Assembly: GCF_000963255.1 (NCBI RefSeq) | Contig: NZ_JYOV01000012.1 | Coordinates: 124,001-188,000, forward strand | Direction: 5' to 3' | Origin: Streptococcus infantis | GTDB taxonomy: Bacteria > Bacillota > Bacilli > Lactobacillales > Streptococcaceae | Length of the DNA stretch: 64,000 bases | Part shown: in pieces, positions 8,872 through 19,600 of the stretch | How the letters are laid out: each line of letters begins with the position of its first letter | How positions within the stretch are numbered: position 1 is the stretch's first letter | Position numbers and translations under genes: made by a program | Notes under the pieces: model-generated | What the model was told of the DNA's origin: nothing | Seen by the model: the letters and a program-made list of their open reading frames with translations, nothing else | The model's database searches: none

Positions 8872-9828
8872 ATGGGGAAGTTAAAGTTAAGCCTATTGAA
8901 CAAATGGGAACTAGACAAGGACTACAATAGTGTTTTCAATTCTGTCATGTTACAGGATGGCAGAGCCTTTGTCTTGACCAGTGAGAAGGAAGCTTTCAAT
9001 CGCTACTGTCTGCTTGAAGTATCGCCTTTGGGTGTGAAGGAGATAGATGCTTGGGATTGTGACCATGTTTGGGAGGAAGAGCCTCTACTCTTTACAGATG
9101 GACAAAATATTGGCATCATCAAGGCTGGTAAGGAAATAGTCTATTATACTGGTGATTTTTCTCATCCAGAAATCATTGCCATAAAGGATCCGCAAAGTAT
9201 ACTTCCTAAAAAGGCACAAGAGAGATATTTTCAAATAGTTTCAGATAGCAACCAGATCCCCGTGTGTTTTGAAAATCGAGTTTATACCAATCAGGCAAGA
9301 AATTTTGCTCTTTTAGAATTTGATAGAGAGAAAAAGCAGGCGAAGTGGACCACTTATTCGCATATTGATAAAAAATATTTAAACCACCACGACAGGAGCT
9401 CGGACGCTAGTCCTAAAATCGATAGTATGAAATGTTGGCAGCAAGACCTCTATGCCTTTAGCTCTGGAGAAAGTCAAACCTCTGTCAATAAATGGGGCAT
9501 GGACTATTATGCCCTTGTTAAAATCTCTAGTGATGGTCGTATTATCGAAAAGTTATTAGAATCTGAACATTTAAAGGCTTCAGGCAGAAAAGCTGGTGTA
9601 AATGGAATTTTTACGGATTCGCCTTATCTTATCCTGAGCCCCCTATTTAAGAATGATGACTGGAAGGGCAAGCAAAAGCTATTTTCTCTGGCAACAAGAG
9701 AATTGTGCGAAATAGCCATGCCTAGAGGAATGAGTAAACATAAGGTTCAAAATATAACAGACAACTATTGTTTAACCTTTCTGTACGACAGAGGATTAAA
9801 AGAACTTGCCCTTTGTCAGATTGACTAG
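8872..9828 (+). CDS. Hypothetical protein downstream of BOX element
   Basis: A 318-residue soluble protein. The start is ATG 8872, seven bases after AGGAGG; an in-frame TTG at 8851 lies inside the BOX repeat and is unlikely. The sequence is strand-rich with regularly spaced tryptophan and aromatic segments and short G-D-turns (GDFSHPEIIAI, RNFALLEFD, DYYALVKISSDGRI), which looks like a beta-propeller or similar repeat fold; this is inference. No enzyme motif is visible. It lies between immunity-type genes and a separately regulated amylase gene. Confidence 0.7.
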   Translation: MGKLKLSLLNKWELDKDYNSVFNSVMLQDGRAFVLTSEKEAFNRYCLLEVSPLGVKEIDAWDCDHVWEEEPLLFTDGQNIGIIKAGKEIVYYTGDFSHPEIIAIKDPQSILPKKAQERYFQIVSDSNQIPVCFENRVYTNQARNFALLEFDREKKQAKWTTYSHIDKKYLNHHDRSSDASPKIDSMKCWQQDLYAFSSGESQTSVNKWGMDYYALVKISSDGRIIEKLLESEHLKASGRKAGVNGIFTDSPYLILSPLFKNDDWKGKQKLFSLATRELCEIAMPRGMSKHKVQNITDNYCLTFLYDRGLKELALCQID

Positions 9829-9933
9829 GCTGTGAGGCTGATTTTGAGAGCTTTTTTATTGATAGGTGCTGAAATTTCTTGATTAGTCTACAGTATCTAT
9901 TTTGTGCTGTTTTTTGTGAAATTTGACCAAGTA

Positions 9934-9962
9934 TTGCAAATAAACAGTTAAAATAGTATACT
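9934..9962 (+). promoter_or_regulatory. Promoter of the amylase gene
   Basis: TTGCAA at 9934-9939 and TATACT at 9957-9962 are separated by exactly 17 bases. The expected start point near 9969 lies just upstream of a catabolite-responsive element. Confidence 0.7.
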
Positions 9963-9975
9963 AGAACTAGCAATC

Positions 9976-9990
9976 ATGAAAACGTTTGCA
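9976..9990 (+). promoter_or_regulatory. cre site (CcpA operator) upstream of amylase
   Basis: ATGAAAACGTTTGCA matches the cre consensus WTGNAANCGNWNNCW at every position. It lies just downstream of the predicted transcription start, the usual place for roadblock repression by CcpA, so the amylase should be repressed by glucose. Confidence 0.8.
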
Positions 9991-10024
9991 CTTTTGTTGA
10001 TGATGATTATTTAGGAGACAAGAC

Positions 10025-11776
10025 ATGGAATTAACAGCCATTTATCATAGACCAGAATCAGAGTATGCTTATCTGTACAAAGAAGGTCAGCTACATATCC
10101 GAATTAGAAGCAAGAAGGATGATGTCCAGAAGGTCATTTTACATTATGGTGATCCTTTTATTTTCATTGAGGATAAGTATGAAGCTAAGAATGAAATGAC
10201 CAAAGTAACCTCAGACGCCTTGTTTGATTATTGGCAGGTTACGGTTTCTGTTGATTTTGCACGGATTCAGTATCTCTTTGAACTTCTTGATAAGGAAGGT
10301 CAGGCTATTTTCTACGGTGATAAGGGTTGTGTGGACCATACTCAAGAAAACTTGGATGCTGAAGGTAATGGTTTCAAGCTTCCTTACATTCACGAAATCG
10401 ACGGTTGCCAAGTTCCTAGTTGGGTTTCAAATACTGTTTGGTATCAGATTTTTCCAGAACGCTTTGCCAATGGGAATCCTAAATTGACTCCTGATGGAGC
10501 TCGAGCGTGGAATGCTGAGATTGCGCCTGATAGGGATGATTTTTTTGGTGGAGATTTGCAAGGGATTATCGACCATCTGGACTATCTCAAAGGCCTAGGA
10601 ATCACTGGGCTCTATCTCTGTCCGATTTTTGAAGCTACAACCAATCACAAATATGATACCACGGATTATTTTGCAATTGACCGTCACTTTGGAGACAAGG
10701 AAGTCTTTCGTAATCTAGTAGAGGAAGCCCATAAACGGGGCATCAAAATCATGTTAGATGCAGTGTTTAACCATATCGGAGATCAGTCAGCCCAATGGCA
10801 AGATGTTCTGAAGAATGGAGAAAATTCAGCTTATAAGGATTGGTTCCATATTCAAGAGTTTCCAGTTACTGAGGATAAACTTAAGAACCCAAGAGAACTA
10901 CCTTATCATACTTTTGCCTTTGCCAGCTATATGCCTAAGTTAAATACAGCTAACCCTGAAGTCAAAGACTATCTTTTGAGGGTTGCAACCTACTGGATTG
11001 AAAATTTTGATATCGATGCTTGGCGTTTGGACGTTGCAAATGAAATTGACCACCAGTTCTGGAGAGATTTCAGAAAGGCAGTTCTTGCTAAAAAGCCTGA
11101 TTTGTACATCTTGGGTGAAATCTGGCATACTTCTCAGCCTTGGCTAAAAGGGGATGAGTTCCATGCTGTTATGAACTATCCACTCTCTGAAAGTATCAAG
11201 GATTATTTCTTGCGTCAGCGTAAAAAGACGGAGCAGTTCATTTCAGAAATCAATAGCCAGTCAATGTACTATAAGCAACAAATCTCAGAAGTGATGTTTA
11301 ACCTTCTGGATTCTCACGATACTGAGCGTATCCTCACAACTGCTAAAGGCAATCTCCAACATGTCAAGGCTGCTCTAGCTTTCCTCTACCTTCAAAAAGG
11401 GACCCCTTGTATCTATTACGGAACAGAGTTGGCCCTAATTGGTGGACCAGACCCTGACTGCCGTCGTGTCATGCCTTGGGAGCGTGTGTCTGAAGACAAT
11501 GACATGCTGAATTTCATGAAGAAATTAATCCGAGTCCGTAAGGAAGCGGCAAGTATTATCCAGCATGGCTCCTATAGCTTGCAAGAAGTGAAACCAGATG
11601 TTCTTGCTCTGAAATGGAGCTATGAGGGAAAAGAAGTTCAGGCTATCTTTAACCAGTCTCCTGAGAATTTTGTTTTAGATAGAGATTCAGTTGATTTAGC
11701 TAGTCATTGCCAGCTTGAAGATGGACATCAAGTCATCTTACCAGATGGATTTGTAGTTTATTTAGATTCGATTTAA
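10025..11776 (+). CDS. GH13 alpha-amylase, cyclomaltodextrinase/neopullulanase type
   Basis: A 583-residue enzyme that hydrolyses alpha-glucans such as cyclodextrins, pullulan fragments or short maltodextrins. The first ~115 residues look like the N-terminal CBM34-type domain of GH13 subfamily 20. The barrel carries DAVFNH (region I), RLDVA with nucleophile D336, GEIWH with acid/base E365 and LLDSHD with D432. There is no signal peptide, so it works in the cytoplasm on imported oligosaccharides. It has its own promoter and a perfect cre site, unlike its neighbours. Exact substrate preference cannot be read from sequence. Confidence 0.92.
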   Translation: MELTAIYHRPESEYAYLYKEGQLHIRIRSKKDDVQKVILHYGDPFIFIEDKYEAKNEMTKVTSDALFDYWQVTVSVDFARIQYLFELLDKEGQAIFYGDKGCVDHTQENLDAEGNGFKLPYIHEIDGCQVPSWVSNTVWYQIFPERFANGNPKLTPDGARAWNAEIAPDRDDFFGGDLQGIIDHLDYLKGLGITGLYLCPIFEATTNHKYDTTDYFAIDRHFGDKEVFRNLVEEAHKRGIKIMLDAVFNHIGDQSAQWQDVLKNGENSAYKDWFHIQEFPVTEDKLKNPRELPYHTFAFASYMPKLNTANPEVKDYLLRVATYWIENFDIDAWRLDVANEIDHQFWRDFRKAVLAKKPDLYILGEIWHTSQPWLKGDEFHAVMNYPLSESIKDYFLRQRKKTEQFISEINSQSMYYKQQISEVMFNLLDSHDTERILTTAKGNLQHVKAALAFLYLQKGTPCIYYGTELALIGGPDPDCRRVMPWERVSEDNDMLNFMKKLIRVRKEAASIIQHGSYSLQEVKPDVLALKWSYEGKEVQAIFNQSPENFVLDRDSVDLASHCQLEDGHQVILPDGFVVYLDSI

Positions 11777-11828
11777 ACCGGTTTTTAACTCCAACACATG
11801 CTTGTTTTAAACCAGAAAGGAAAGACCG

Positions 11829-12551
11829 ATGGAAAAACTTCAAGTTTCTGAAGAATGGTTGCAAAAATACCAAGAAATCAAACATATTTTGACCTCGTCT
11901 GTCAATTACGCAGCGTGTTTCGAGATGAAAGAAATAGACGGCAAGGAAGTCTTTGTCTTAGATATGGGGGAAGTGACCTTCCCAAGTGGAGAAATTTTAG
12001 TTAGGGATCCCTTGGTCTGGCTCCGTAGGAATGAAAAACCCTATTTAGAGACCGTTCCAAAAGGAACATTTCCTCTCAAAACCTTGGTAGTTAAAATCGA
12101 AGAAGATCATTATAGGTATGTTGCAACAAGAGTTCAATTTACAGATAAACTTCCAGTTGTTTACTATGAAGCTTTAACTGGTACTGAAAACCTGGATTCT
12201 GTTGAAGAAGATTCTTATTTTGGATTTTCAGTCGATGCAGGCTTGGCAACTATTGTGGATGTTGAGACAAAAAATGCCTACTGTGATTTTGAAGAAAAAT
12301 GGTATCAAGAAAATCCTGAAAAAAACATCTATGATGATTTCTTTGAGGAAATTTTTGCTCAAAATGCCATAGAACATCCCCTATATCAACGAGAAGGCGG
12401 TGATTGGATTAACTTTAAAATACCACATACAGACCTGACTATTCCAATGATTCAATCTGGTTTTGGAGATGGAAATTATCCTGTTTACTTTGGCTATGAC
12501 AAGGATCATCAACTATGTGATGTGGTTATTGAGTATATCTATGTAGGATAA
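11829..12551 (+). CDS. DUF4241 family protein
   Basis: A 240-residue soluble protein ending in the typical DUF4241 pattern: IQSGFGDGNYPVYFGYD, then a short turn and VVIEYIYV. The middle part has FSVDAGLATIVD, another family hallmark. DUF4241 proteins have unknown function but are often found with SUKH and other immunity proteins in polymorphic-toxin immunity loci. AGAAAGGAAAG precedes the ATG. It is 11 bases upstream of a SUKH gene and likely co-transcribed with it. Confidence 0.8.
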   Translation: MEKLQVSEEWLQKYQEIKHILTSSVNYAACFEMKEIDGKEVFVLDMGEVTFPSGEILVRDPLVWLRRNEKPYLETVPKGTFPLKTLVVKIEEDHYRYVATRVQFTDKLPVVYYEALTGTENLDSVEEDSYFGFSVDAGLATIVDVETKNAYCDFEEKWYQENPEKNIYDDFFEEIFAQNAIEHPLYQREGGDWINFKIPHTDLTIPMIQSGFGDGNYPVYFGYDKDHQLCDVVIEYIYVG

Positions 12552-12562
12552 GGAGTTGGATA

Positions 12563-13120
12563 ATGGCACTCAAGGAAGTTTATGATTATTTTCGTCACTA
12601 TGATAAGGAAACTTATCAAGTTGTCGCCTGCATGGGCAATGAACCATTGGAAGAAGATGTTCAGGATTATGAAAATCAATACGGCATTCGTCTGCCAGAA
12701 GATTTTAGAGAATTTACCATGTCATCTTTGGGAGGTCTCTTTATGGAGGTCAGAGAAGAGCTATGGCCAAGAGCCAAGGCTTACGATGTAGCTCCTTTTT
12801 GGACCTTCTGCCGAGGTATCAAGGTCTTGGGAATTGCAAATGGCATCCCAGACTTCCTAGACATTCGAATAAAAACCAAGGAATTACATGATTTAGGATT
12901 TGTTGACTATATTCCATTTCTGTCTATCATCGGGGATGGAGATGTGATTTTCTGCTTTGATAAGGACAATCATATAGTAGCTCTAGATTGGTATAATAGT
13001 GGCGAAACTGAAGATCTTGAATGTGATTTTTCAGAGCTTTTGCTTAAACAAATTGCCGAGCTTGAAGAACGTAAAAATGAGATGATCAAGCTTTTGGAAA
13101 AGGGGAAATCTAGTCAATAA
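12563..13120 (+). CDS. SMI1/KNR4 (SUKH) family protein
   Basis: A 185-residue SUKH protein. It contains VQDYENQYGIRLPEDFREFT, the diagnostic first helix and turn, and later FLSIIGDGDVIFCFD and HIVALDWYNSGE, with a terminal amphipathic helix that extends as a charged tail. The fold and neighbours point to an immunity protein acting in the cytoplasm. AAGGAG precedes the ATG. It closes the immunity block and is followed by a terminator. Confidence 0.88.
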   Translation: MALKEVYDYFRHYDKETYQVVACMGNEPLEEDVQDYENQYGIRLPEDFREFTMSSLGGLFMEVREELWPRAKAYDVAPFWTFCRGIKVLGIANGIPDFLDIRIKTKELHDLGFVDYIPFLSIIGDGDVIFCFDKDNHIVALDWYNSGETEDLECDFSELLLKQIAELEERKNEMIKLLEKGKSSQ

Positions 13121-13152
13121 TCTAATAGGAAATATCAGTTTGATAGACCGTA

Positions 13153-13188
13153 AAAGAGGTTGGGACAAAAGATCCCGACCTCACTTTT
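13153..13188 (+). terminator. Terminator after SUKH gene
   Basis: GAGGTTGGGA pairs with TCCCGACCTC (one G-U pair) around a seven-base loop (CAAAAGA), followed after CA by CTTTTTA. The same GGGAC/GTCCC theme returns on the other side of the BOX element at 13424-13482. Confidence 0.75.
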
Positions 13189-13241
13189 TATTAGCAATCA
13201 AACTTTGACGCGGTAGCTGATTGAACTTTCTGTTCGTCTTT

Positions 13242-13393
13242 TATACTCTTCGAAAATCTCTTCAAACCACGTCAGCGTCGCCTTGCCGTATATATGTTAC
13301 TGACTTCGTCAGTTCTATCTACAACCTCAAAGCAGTGCTTTGAGCAACCTGTGGCTAGCTTCCTAGTTTGCTCTTTGATTTTCATTGAGTATT
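13242..13393. repeat. Complete BOX element (boxA-boxB-boxC)
   Basis: It has boxA (TATACTCTTCGAAAATCTC to CGTCGCCTTGCCGTA), one boxB unit with its own dyads (ACTGACTTCGTCAGT and CAAAGCAGTGCTTTG) and boxC ending TTTTCATTGAGTATT. It is the only copy in the window with a full boxB and folds into a large stem through its complementary ends. Confidence 0.95.
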
Positions 13394-13423
13394 AGACTCC
13401 AAAAAGCACCTAATCATTCTCGC

Positions 13424-13482
13424 GGGGCTGGGACTACGAAATCGAGACTTTGTCTATCTATTTCTGTCCCACCGCCTTTTTT
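13424..13482 (+). terminator. Hairpin with T tract, upstream of bgaA
   Basis: TGGGAC at 13429-13434 pairs with GTCCCA at 13466-13471, with further pairing of AAAT and ATTT inside, and TTTTTT follows at 13477-13482. It may be a terminator or half of a repeat that also includes the hairpin at 13153-13188, with the BOX between them. The rest of the 13121-13680 interval holds only the BOX and the bgaA promoter region. Confidence 0.5.
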
Positions 13483-13577
13483 AGTAAAATCATTCACTAA
13501 ATGTACATTCAGATTTTCAAAACTTTCTACAAATTATAGAAAAAAGAATCAAAAGTATGATTTTTATGCTGCCAGTA

Positions 13578-13663
13578 TTGAAGTTTCTTATATTATTTTA
13601 TAAAATAGAAACAAAATACTACCGAAAAAGTAGAGCGCTTACATAAAATTGGAAGCGGTTACG
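13578..13663 (+). promoter_or_regulatory. bgaA promoter and cre-like operators
   Basis: TTGAAG (13578-13583) and TAAAAT (13601-13606) are 17 bases apart. Downstream lie two cre-like sequences: TGTAAGCGCT on the minus strand (13634-13643), a perfect left half, and TGGAAGCGGTTACG (13650-13663), which matches TGNAANCGNWNNCW except for the last base. This predicts CcpA repression of bgaA. Confidence 0.6.
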
Positions 13664-13680
13664 AATATAAGGAGGATCTT

Positions 13681-16600
13681 ATGGGAAAAGATCATTGGAA
13701 TCGAAAAAGAGTGTATAGTATCCGAAAATTTACCGTTGGAACTTGCTCTGTAGTCATCGGTACTTGCTCAGTCTTATTTGGAGCAAGTGTAGCTGGTGCA
13801 AATCCAGTAGCTGCGGAAGAAACTCCGATTACAGTTGCTACAGAAAAAGTAGAGGACGAATCTAAAAAAGAGAACCTTGTTGAAACGGCAAATTCAGTTG
13901 CTGATGAAGCGGTTGCTCCAAGCCATGAAGCTGAAAAAGCACAGGACGATCAAACTCTACAATCAGACTCTGACAAAAAAGAGGATTCCATGCTAGATAA
14001 GAAACCTCAAGTAATTACTCAAGATCAATCTGCTCAAACGGAAAAACCGGACCTAAAACCGGCTACCAGCGAGGAGGTAAATCAATTGGTTGAGGACCGT
14101 AAAGTAGAATTTAACCAAAACTGGCATTTTAAACTTAATGCCAATGCTAAAGACGCTATCAAACCAGATGCAGATGTATCAAGCTGGAAGAAATTAGACC
14201 TTCCTCATGACTGGAGTATCTACAATGACTTCGATCATGATTCTCCTGCCCAAAATGAGGGTGGACAACTCAACGGTGGGGATGCTTGGTATCGCAAGAC
14301 CTTTAAACTAGATGAAAAAGACCTTAACAAGAATGTTCGCCTAGTCTTTGATGGAGTTTATATGGATTCGCAAGTCTATGTAAACGGTCAGCTAGTTGGT
14401 CACTATCCAAATGGTTACAACCAATTCTCTTATGACATCACTGATTATCTCAATAAAGATGGTCGTGAGAATGTCGTAGCTGTACATGCGGTCAACAAAC
14501 AACCAAGTAGCCGTTGGTACTCAGGAAGTGGTATTTACCGCGATGTTACCCTTCAAGTCACAGATAAGGTTCATGCTGAGAAAAACGGAACAACGATCTT
14601 AACACCAGACCTTGAAAAACAACAAAATGGTAAGGTTGATACTCATGTAACAAGTAAGATTGTCAATACAGATGACAAAGATCATGAAATTGTTGCTGAA
14701 TACCAAATTATCGAAAGAAATGGTCAAGCAGTGACGGACGTTGTTCGTACAGATAGCCAAGTCTTGAAAGCTCATCAATCAACTAGTTTGAATGCTATTT
14801 TGCAAGTTGAGAAACCAAAACTCTGGACAGTTCTTAACGATAAACCAGCTCTTTATGAATTGGTGACTCGTGTTTATCGTGATGGTCAATTGGTCGATGC
14901 TAAGAAGGACTTGTTTGGTTACCGTTACTATAACTGGACACCAAATGAAGGCTTCTCTTTGAATGGTGAACGCATTAAATTCCATGGAGTTTCTCTTCAC
15001 CACGATCACGGAGCTCTAGGGGCTGAAGAAAATTATAAGGCAGAATACCGTCGTCTGAAACAGATGAAGGATATGGGTGTGAACTCTATCCGTACAACCC
15101 ACAACCCAGCTAGTGAGCAAACGTTGCAGATCGCTGCAGAACTAGGTTTGTTGGTGCAAGAAGAAGCCTTCGATACTTGGTACGGTGGGAAGAAACAGTA
15201 TGACTACGGACGTTTCTTTGACAAAGACGCCACTCACCCAGATGCTAAAAAAGGTGAAAAATGGTCTGATTTTGACCTACGTACAATGGTCGAGAGAGGC
15301 AAGAACAACCCTGCTATCGTCATGTGGTCTATCGGTAATGAAATCGGTGAGGCAGACGGTAAAGCTCGTTCTCTAGCAACGGTTAAACGCTTGGTGCAAG
15401 TGATCAAGGCTGTTGATAAAACACGCTATGTCACTATGGGAGCAGACAAGTTCCGTTTTGGTGATGGTAGTGGTGATCATGAAAAGATTGCCAACGAACT
15501 TGATGCGGTTGGATTTAACTATTCAGAAGACAACTACAAGAAGCTTCGTGCGAAACATCCAAATTGGTTGATTTATGGTTCAGAAACTTCTTCAGCAACT
15601 CGTACTCGTGGTAGCTATTTCCGTCCAGAAAGTGAGCTAGTTCATAGCAACCAAGCTTATCGTCATTATGAGCAATCAGATTATGGTAATGACCGTGTTG
15701 GTTGGGGTAAAACAGCCACTGCATCTTGGACTTTTGACCGAGACAATGCTGGTTATGCTGGTCAGTTTATCTGGACAGGTACCGACTATATCGGCGAGCC
15801 TACTCCATGGCACAACCAAAACAACACACCAGTTAAGAGTTCTTACTTTGGTATCGTAGATACAGCTGGCATTCCTAAGAATGACTATTACTTGTATCAA
15901 AGCCAATGGGTTTCTGCTCAGAAGAAACCAATGGTTCACCTCCTTCCTCACTGGAACTGGGAAGATCCTACTCTGAAAGCGAATGTAGCTGATGCAGATG
16001 GTAAGATTCCTGTTCGTGCATTTTCAAATGCTGCCAGTGTGGAACTGTTCTTGAATGGCGAGTCTCTAGGTAAGAAAACCTTTAACAAGAAACAAACTAG
16101 TGATGGCCGTACTTACCAAGAAGGTGCCAATGCCAAGGAACTTTACCTTGAGTGGAAGGTTGCTTATCAACCTGGAACCTTGGAAGCAGTAGCTCGCGAT
16201 GAGGCTGGTAATGAAATTGCTCGTGATAAGGTTACGACTGCTGGTGAACCTGCAGGTGTTCGCCTAGTCAAAGAAGAAAATGCTATCGCAGCAGACGGAA
16301 AAGATCTCACTTATATTTACTACGAAATCGTTGACAGTGCTGGTAATGTAGTTCCAACTGCCAATAACCTTGTGCGCTTCCAGTTGCATGGACAAGGTCA
16401 GATTGTCGGTGTGGATAACGGTGAACAAGCAAGCCGTGAACGTTACAAAGAACAAGCCGATGGTTCATGGGTTCGTAAGGCCTTCAATGGTAAGGGTATT
16501 GTCATTGTCAAATCAACTGAGCAAGCTGGTAAATTTACCTTGACTGCTCATTCTGATCTCTTGAAATCTGATCAAACTACTATCTTTACAGGTAAGAAAG

Positions 16601-19600
16601 ACCAAGCTGAAAAAACTGTCTTGGGTACAGAAGTTGCTAAAGTCCGTACTGTTATCGGTCAAGCACCGAAAATGCCTAAGAAGGTAGCCTTTATCTATAG
16701 TGATGGTAGCCGTACAAAACTTCCAGTAGAATGGTCAGCAGTTGATGTCAATGAACCAGGAATTGTGACTGTTAAGGGTGTAGCAGATGGACGAGACGTC
16801 GAAGCGCGTGTTGAAGTCTTGGCTCTCGAAGCAGAATTGCCTGTAGTCAAGAGAATCGCTCCAAATACAGACCTAAGTTCAGTTGACAAATCTGTTTCCT
16901 ACGTATTGTCAGATGGTACTGTAGCAAGCTATGATGTTAATAAGTGGGAAATTGCAGCTGAAGATCAAGCTAAACTAGCAATCCCAGGCTCTCGCATCCC
17001 AGCAAAAGGTATTTTAGAAGATGAAGAAATCGCTGCGACCTTGGTAGTGGCAGAAGGGGAAGCTGCTAATCCAGTAGTTCCAAGTGTAACTGTAGCAGAT
17101 CAAGCGGTTGAAGGTCTTTCAACTGACCAACCTGTAAAATATCACAAGCTTGCTTATGGAGTAGCTTTGCCAGAGGTTAAAGCTACAGCTGAAAATGCTC
17201 AAGTGACAGTTATTCAAGCTAACGAAGCAAATGGTATGCGTGCAAGCATCCATGTCCAACCAAACGATGGTGGCCCACTACAAACTTATGCTATCCAATT
17301 CCTACAAGAAGCTCCACAAATTGAACGTTTGAGCCTAGAAGTTGAAAATGCAGCTACTTTGAAAGAAGACCAAACTGTCGGTATCAAGGTCTTGGCTCAC
17401 TATCAAGACGGTACACAAGCAGTCTTGAAAGCTGATAAGGTTACCTACTCAACTACAGGTGAAGGAGATGTAGCCGTTCGTAAAGGTATGCTTGAATTGC
17501 ATAAACCAGGTCAAGTAACTCTGAAAGCTCAATTTGAAGGAGCAGAAGGTCAGATTGACTTGAACATTCAAGCAAATACTGAAAGTAAAGTTGTCCAAGC
17601 CATCCGTCCAGTTAGTGTCGTGACAGGTTTGAACCAAGAACCAAGTCTACCTGCTACTGTAACTGTAGAGTATGACAAAGGATTTCCGAAGGTTCACAAG
17701 GTGACTTGGCAAGCAGTTGCTAAGGAAGACCTTGCTAAATACCATAGTTTTGATATCTTAGGTAAAGTTGAAGGAATCGAGAAAGAAGCTCATGCTAAGG
17801 TATCTGTCGAAGGTATCATTGCTGTCGAAGAAGTGAGTGTAACAACTCCAGTTGCAGAAGCTCCTCAACTTCCAGAGAGCGTTCGTACTTACCACTCAAA
17901 TGGCCAAGTCTCTTCAGCTAAAGTAACTTGGGACGCAATTGAACCAAGCCAATACGCACAAGAAGGCAAGTTTACTGTGACAGGACATGTCGAAGGTACT
18001 CAACTACCAACTAAACTTCATGTTCGTGTGTCTGCTCAGACAGAAACTGGTGCTAATATTTCTGACCAGTGGACTGGTTCAGAATTGCCACTTGCCTTTG
18101 CATCAGACTCAAATCCAAGTGACTCAGTAGCCAATGTCAATGACAAATTGATTTCTTATAACAATCAACCAGCAAACCGCTGGACAAACTGGAACCGTAC
18201 AAGTGAAGCATCCGTGGGAATTCTCTTTGGTGACTCTGGTATCATGTCTAAACGATCAGTTGATAACCTCAATGTAGCCTTCCACGAAGACCACGGTGTT
18301 GGTGCACCTAAATCCTATGTCATCGAATACTATGTCGGTTCAGCAACTCCAACAGTTCCTAAGAATCCAAGCTTCGTAGCACGCGAAGACCATGTCTTTA
18401 ATGACGATAAAAACTGGAAAGAAGTAACAAATCTCAAGGCTCCAGATCAAGTCAGAGCTGGAGAAATGACCCACTTTAGCTTTGATAAAGTCAACACTTA
18501 CGCAGTTCGTATCCGCATGGTTAGACCAGATGGTAAATGGGGAACTTCTATTACAGAAATGCAAATCTTCTCTAAACAAGTAGCTGCAGCTAAGAATGCT
18601 CAAGCACAAATTCAAGTAGATGGAAAAGATTTGCCAAACTTTAACCCAGGCTTGACTGACTACTATCTAGAAGCAAGCCAAGGAAAAGCTCCAGCTGTTA
18701 CAGCAAGTGTCACTGAAAATGGTATTGCAACAGTTGTACCAAGCGTAGGTGAAGGAGATCCAGTCCGTGTTGTTGTCAAGGCTGAAAACGGAGATATCCT
18801 AGGTGAATACCGCCTACACTTCACAAATGACAAAGATTTGCTCGCAAGTAAACCTGTTGCTGTTGCCAAATCATCTCGCTTGGTTGCTAAAGGACAAACC
18901 CTTGAATTACCAGCAAAAGTTCCTGTTTACTTCACAGGAAAATCTGACTATGAAGTGAAAGACTTGGCTGTTGACTGGGAAGCAATCCCGGCAGAGAATC
19001 TAACAAAAGCAGGTGAATTTACAGTTCATGGTCGCGTTTTGGGTACTGATTTAACTGCTGAAGTAGCTGTTCGTGTAACAGACAAACTCGGAGAAAATCT
19101 TTCAGACAACCCTGACTTCGATGATGATAGCAACCGTTCATTTGCCTCAGCAACTAACGATATTGATCCAAACTCTCATGACCGTGTAGACTATGTCAAC
19201 GATGGTTCAGATGATGAAACCCGCCGTTGGACCAACTGGTCTCCAACTCCATCTGATAATCCGGAAGTTTCAGTAGGGGTTATCTTCAGAGAAAATGGTA
19301 AGATTGTTGAACGTACAGTAGCTGAAGGAAGCATTCGCTTCTTTGCAGATGGTGGAACAGATGCACCTTCTAAACTCGTCCTAGAACGCTATGTGGGACC
19401 AGAATTTGATTCACCAGAATATTACTCTAACTACCAACCATACGATCCAGAACATCCATTCAACACTCCTTCTAACTGGGAGAAAGTTGAATACCGTGCG
19501 GATCAAGAAGTTCAAGCAGGAACTGACATCCATGTAACCTTTGCACCAGTCAAAGCTAAAGCTATGAGATGGCGCATGGACAGAAAAGCAGACAAGAAGG

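Noticed and set aside
5278..13120. Toxin gene paired with the immunity proteins
   Set aside because: I looked for LXG, WXG100, RHS or nuclease C-terminal domains and found none in the block.
13385..13603. 72-codon frame before bgaA
   Set aside because: It covers the BOX end, hairpin and promoter region, starts inside the BOX and has no ribosome binding site.
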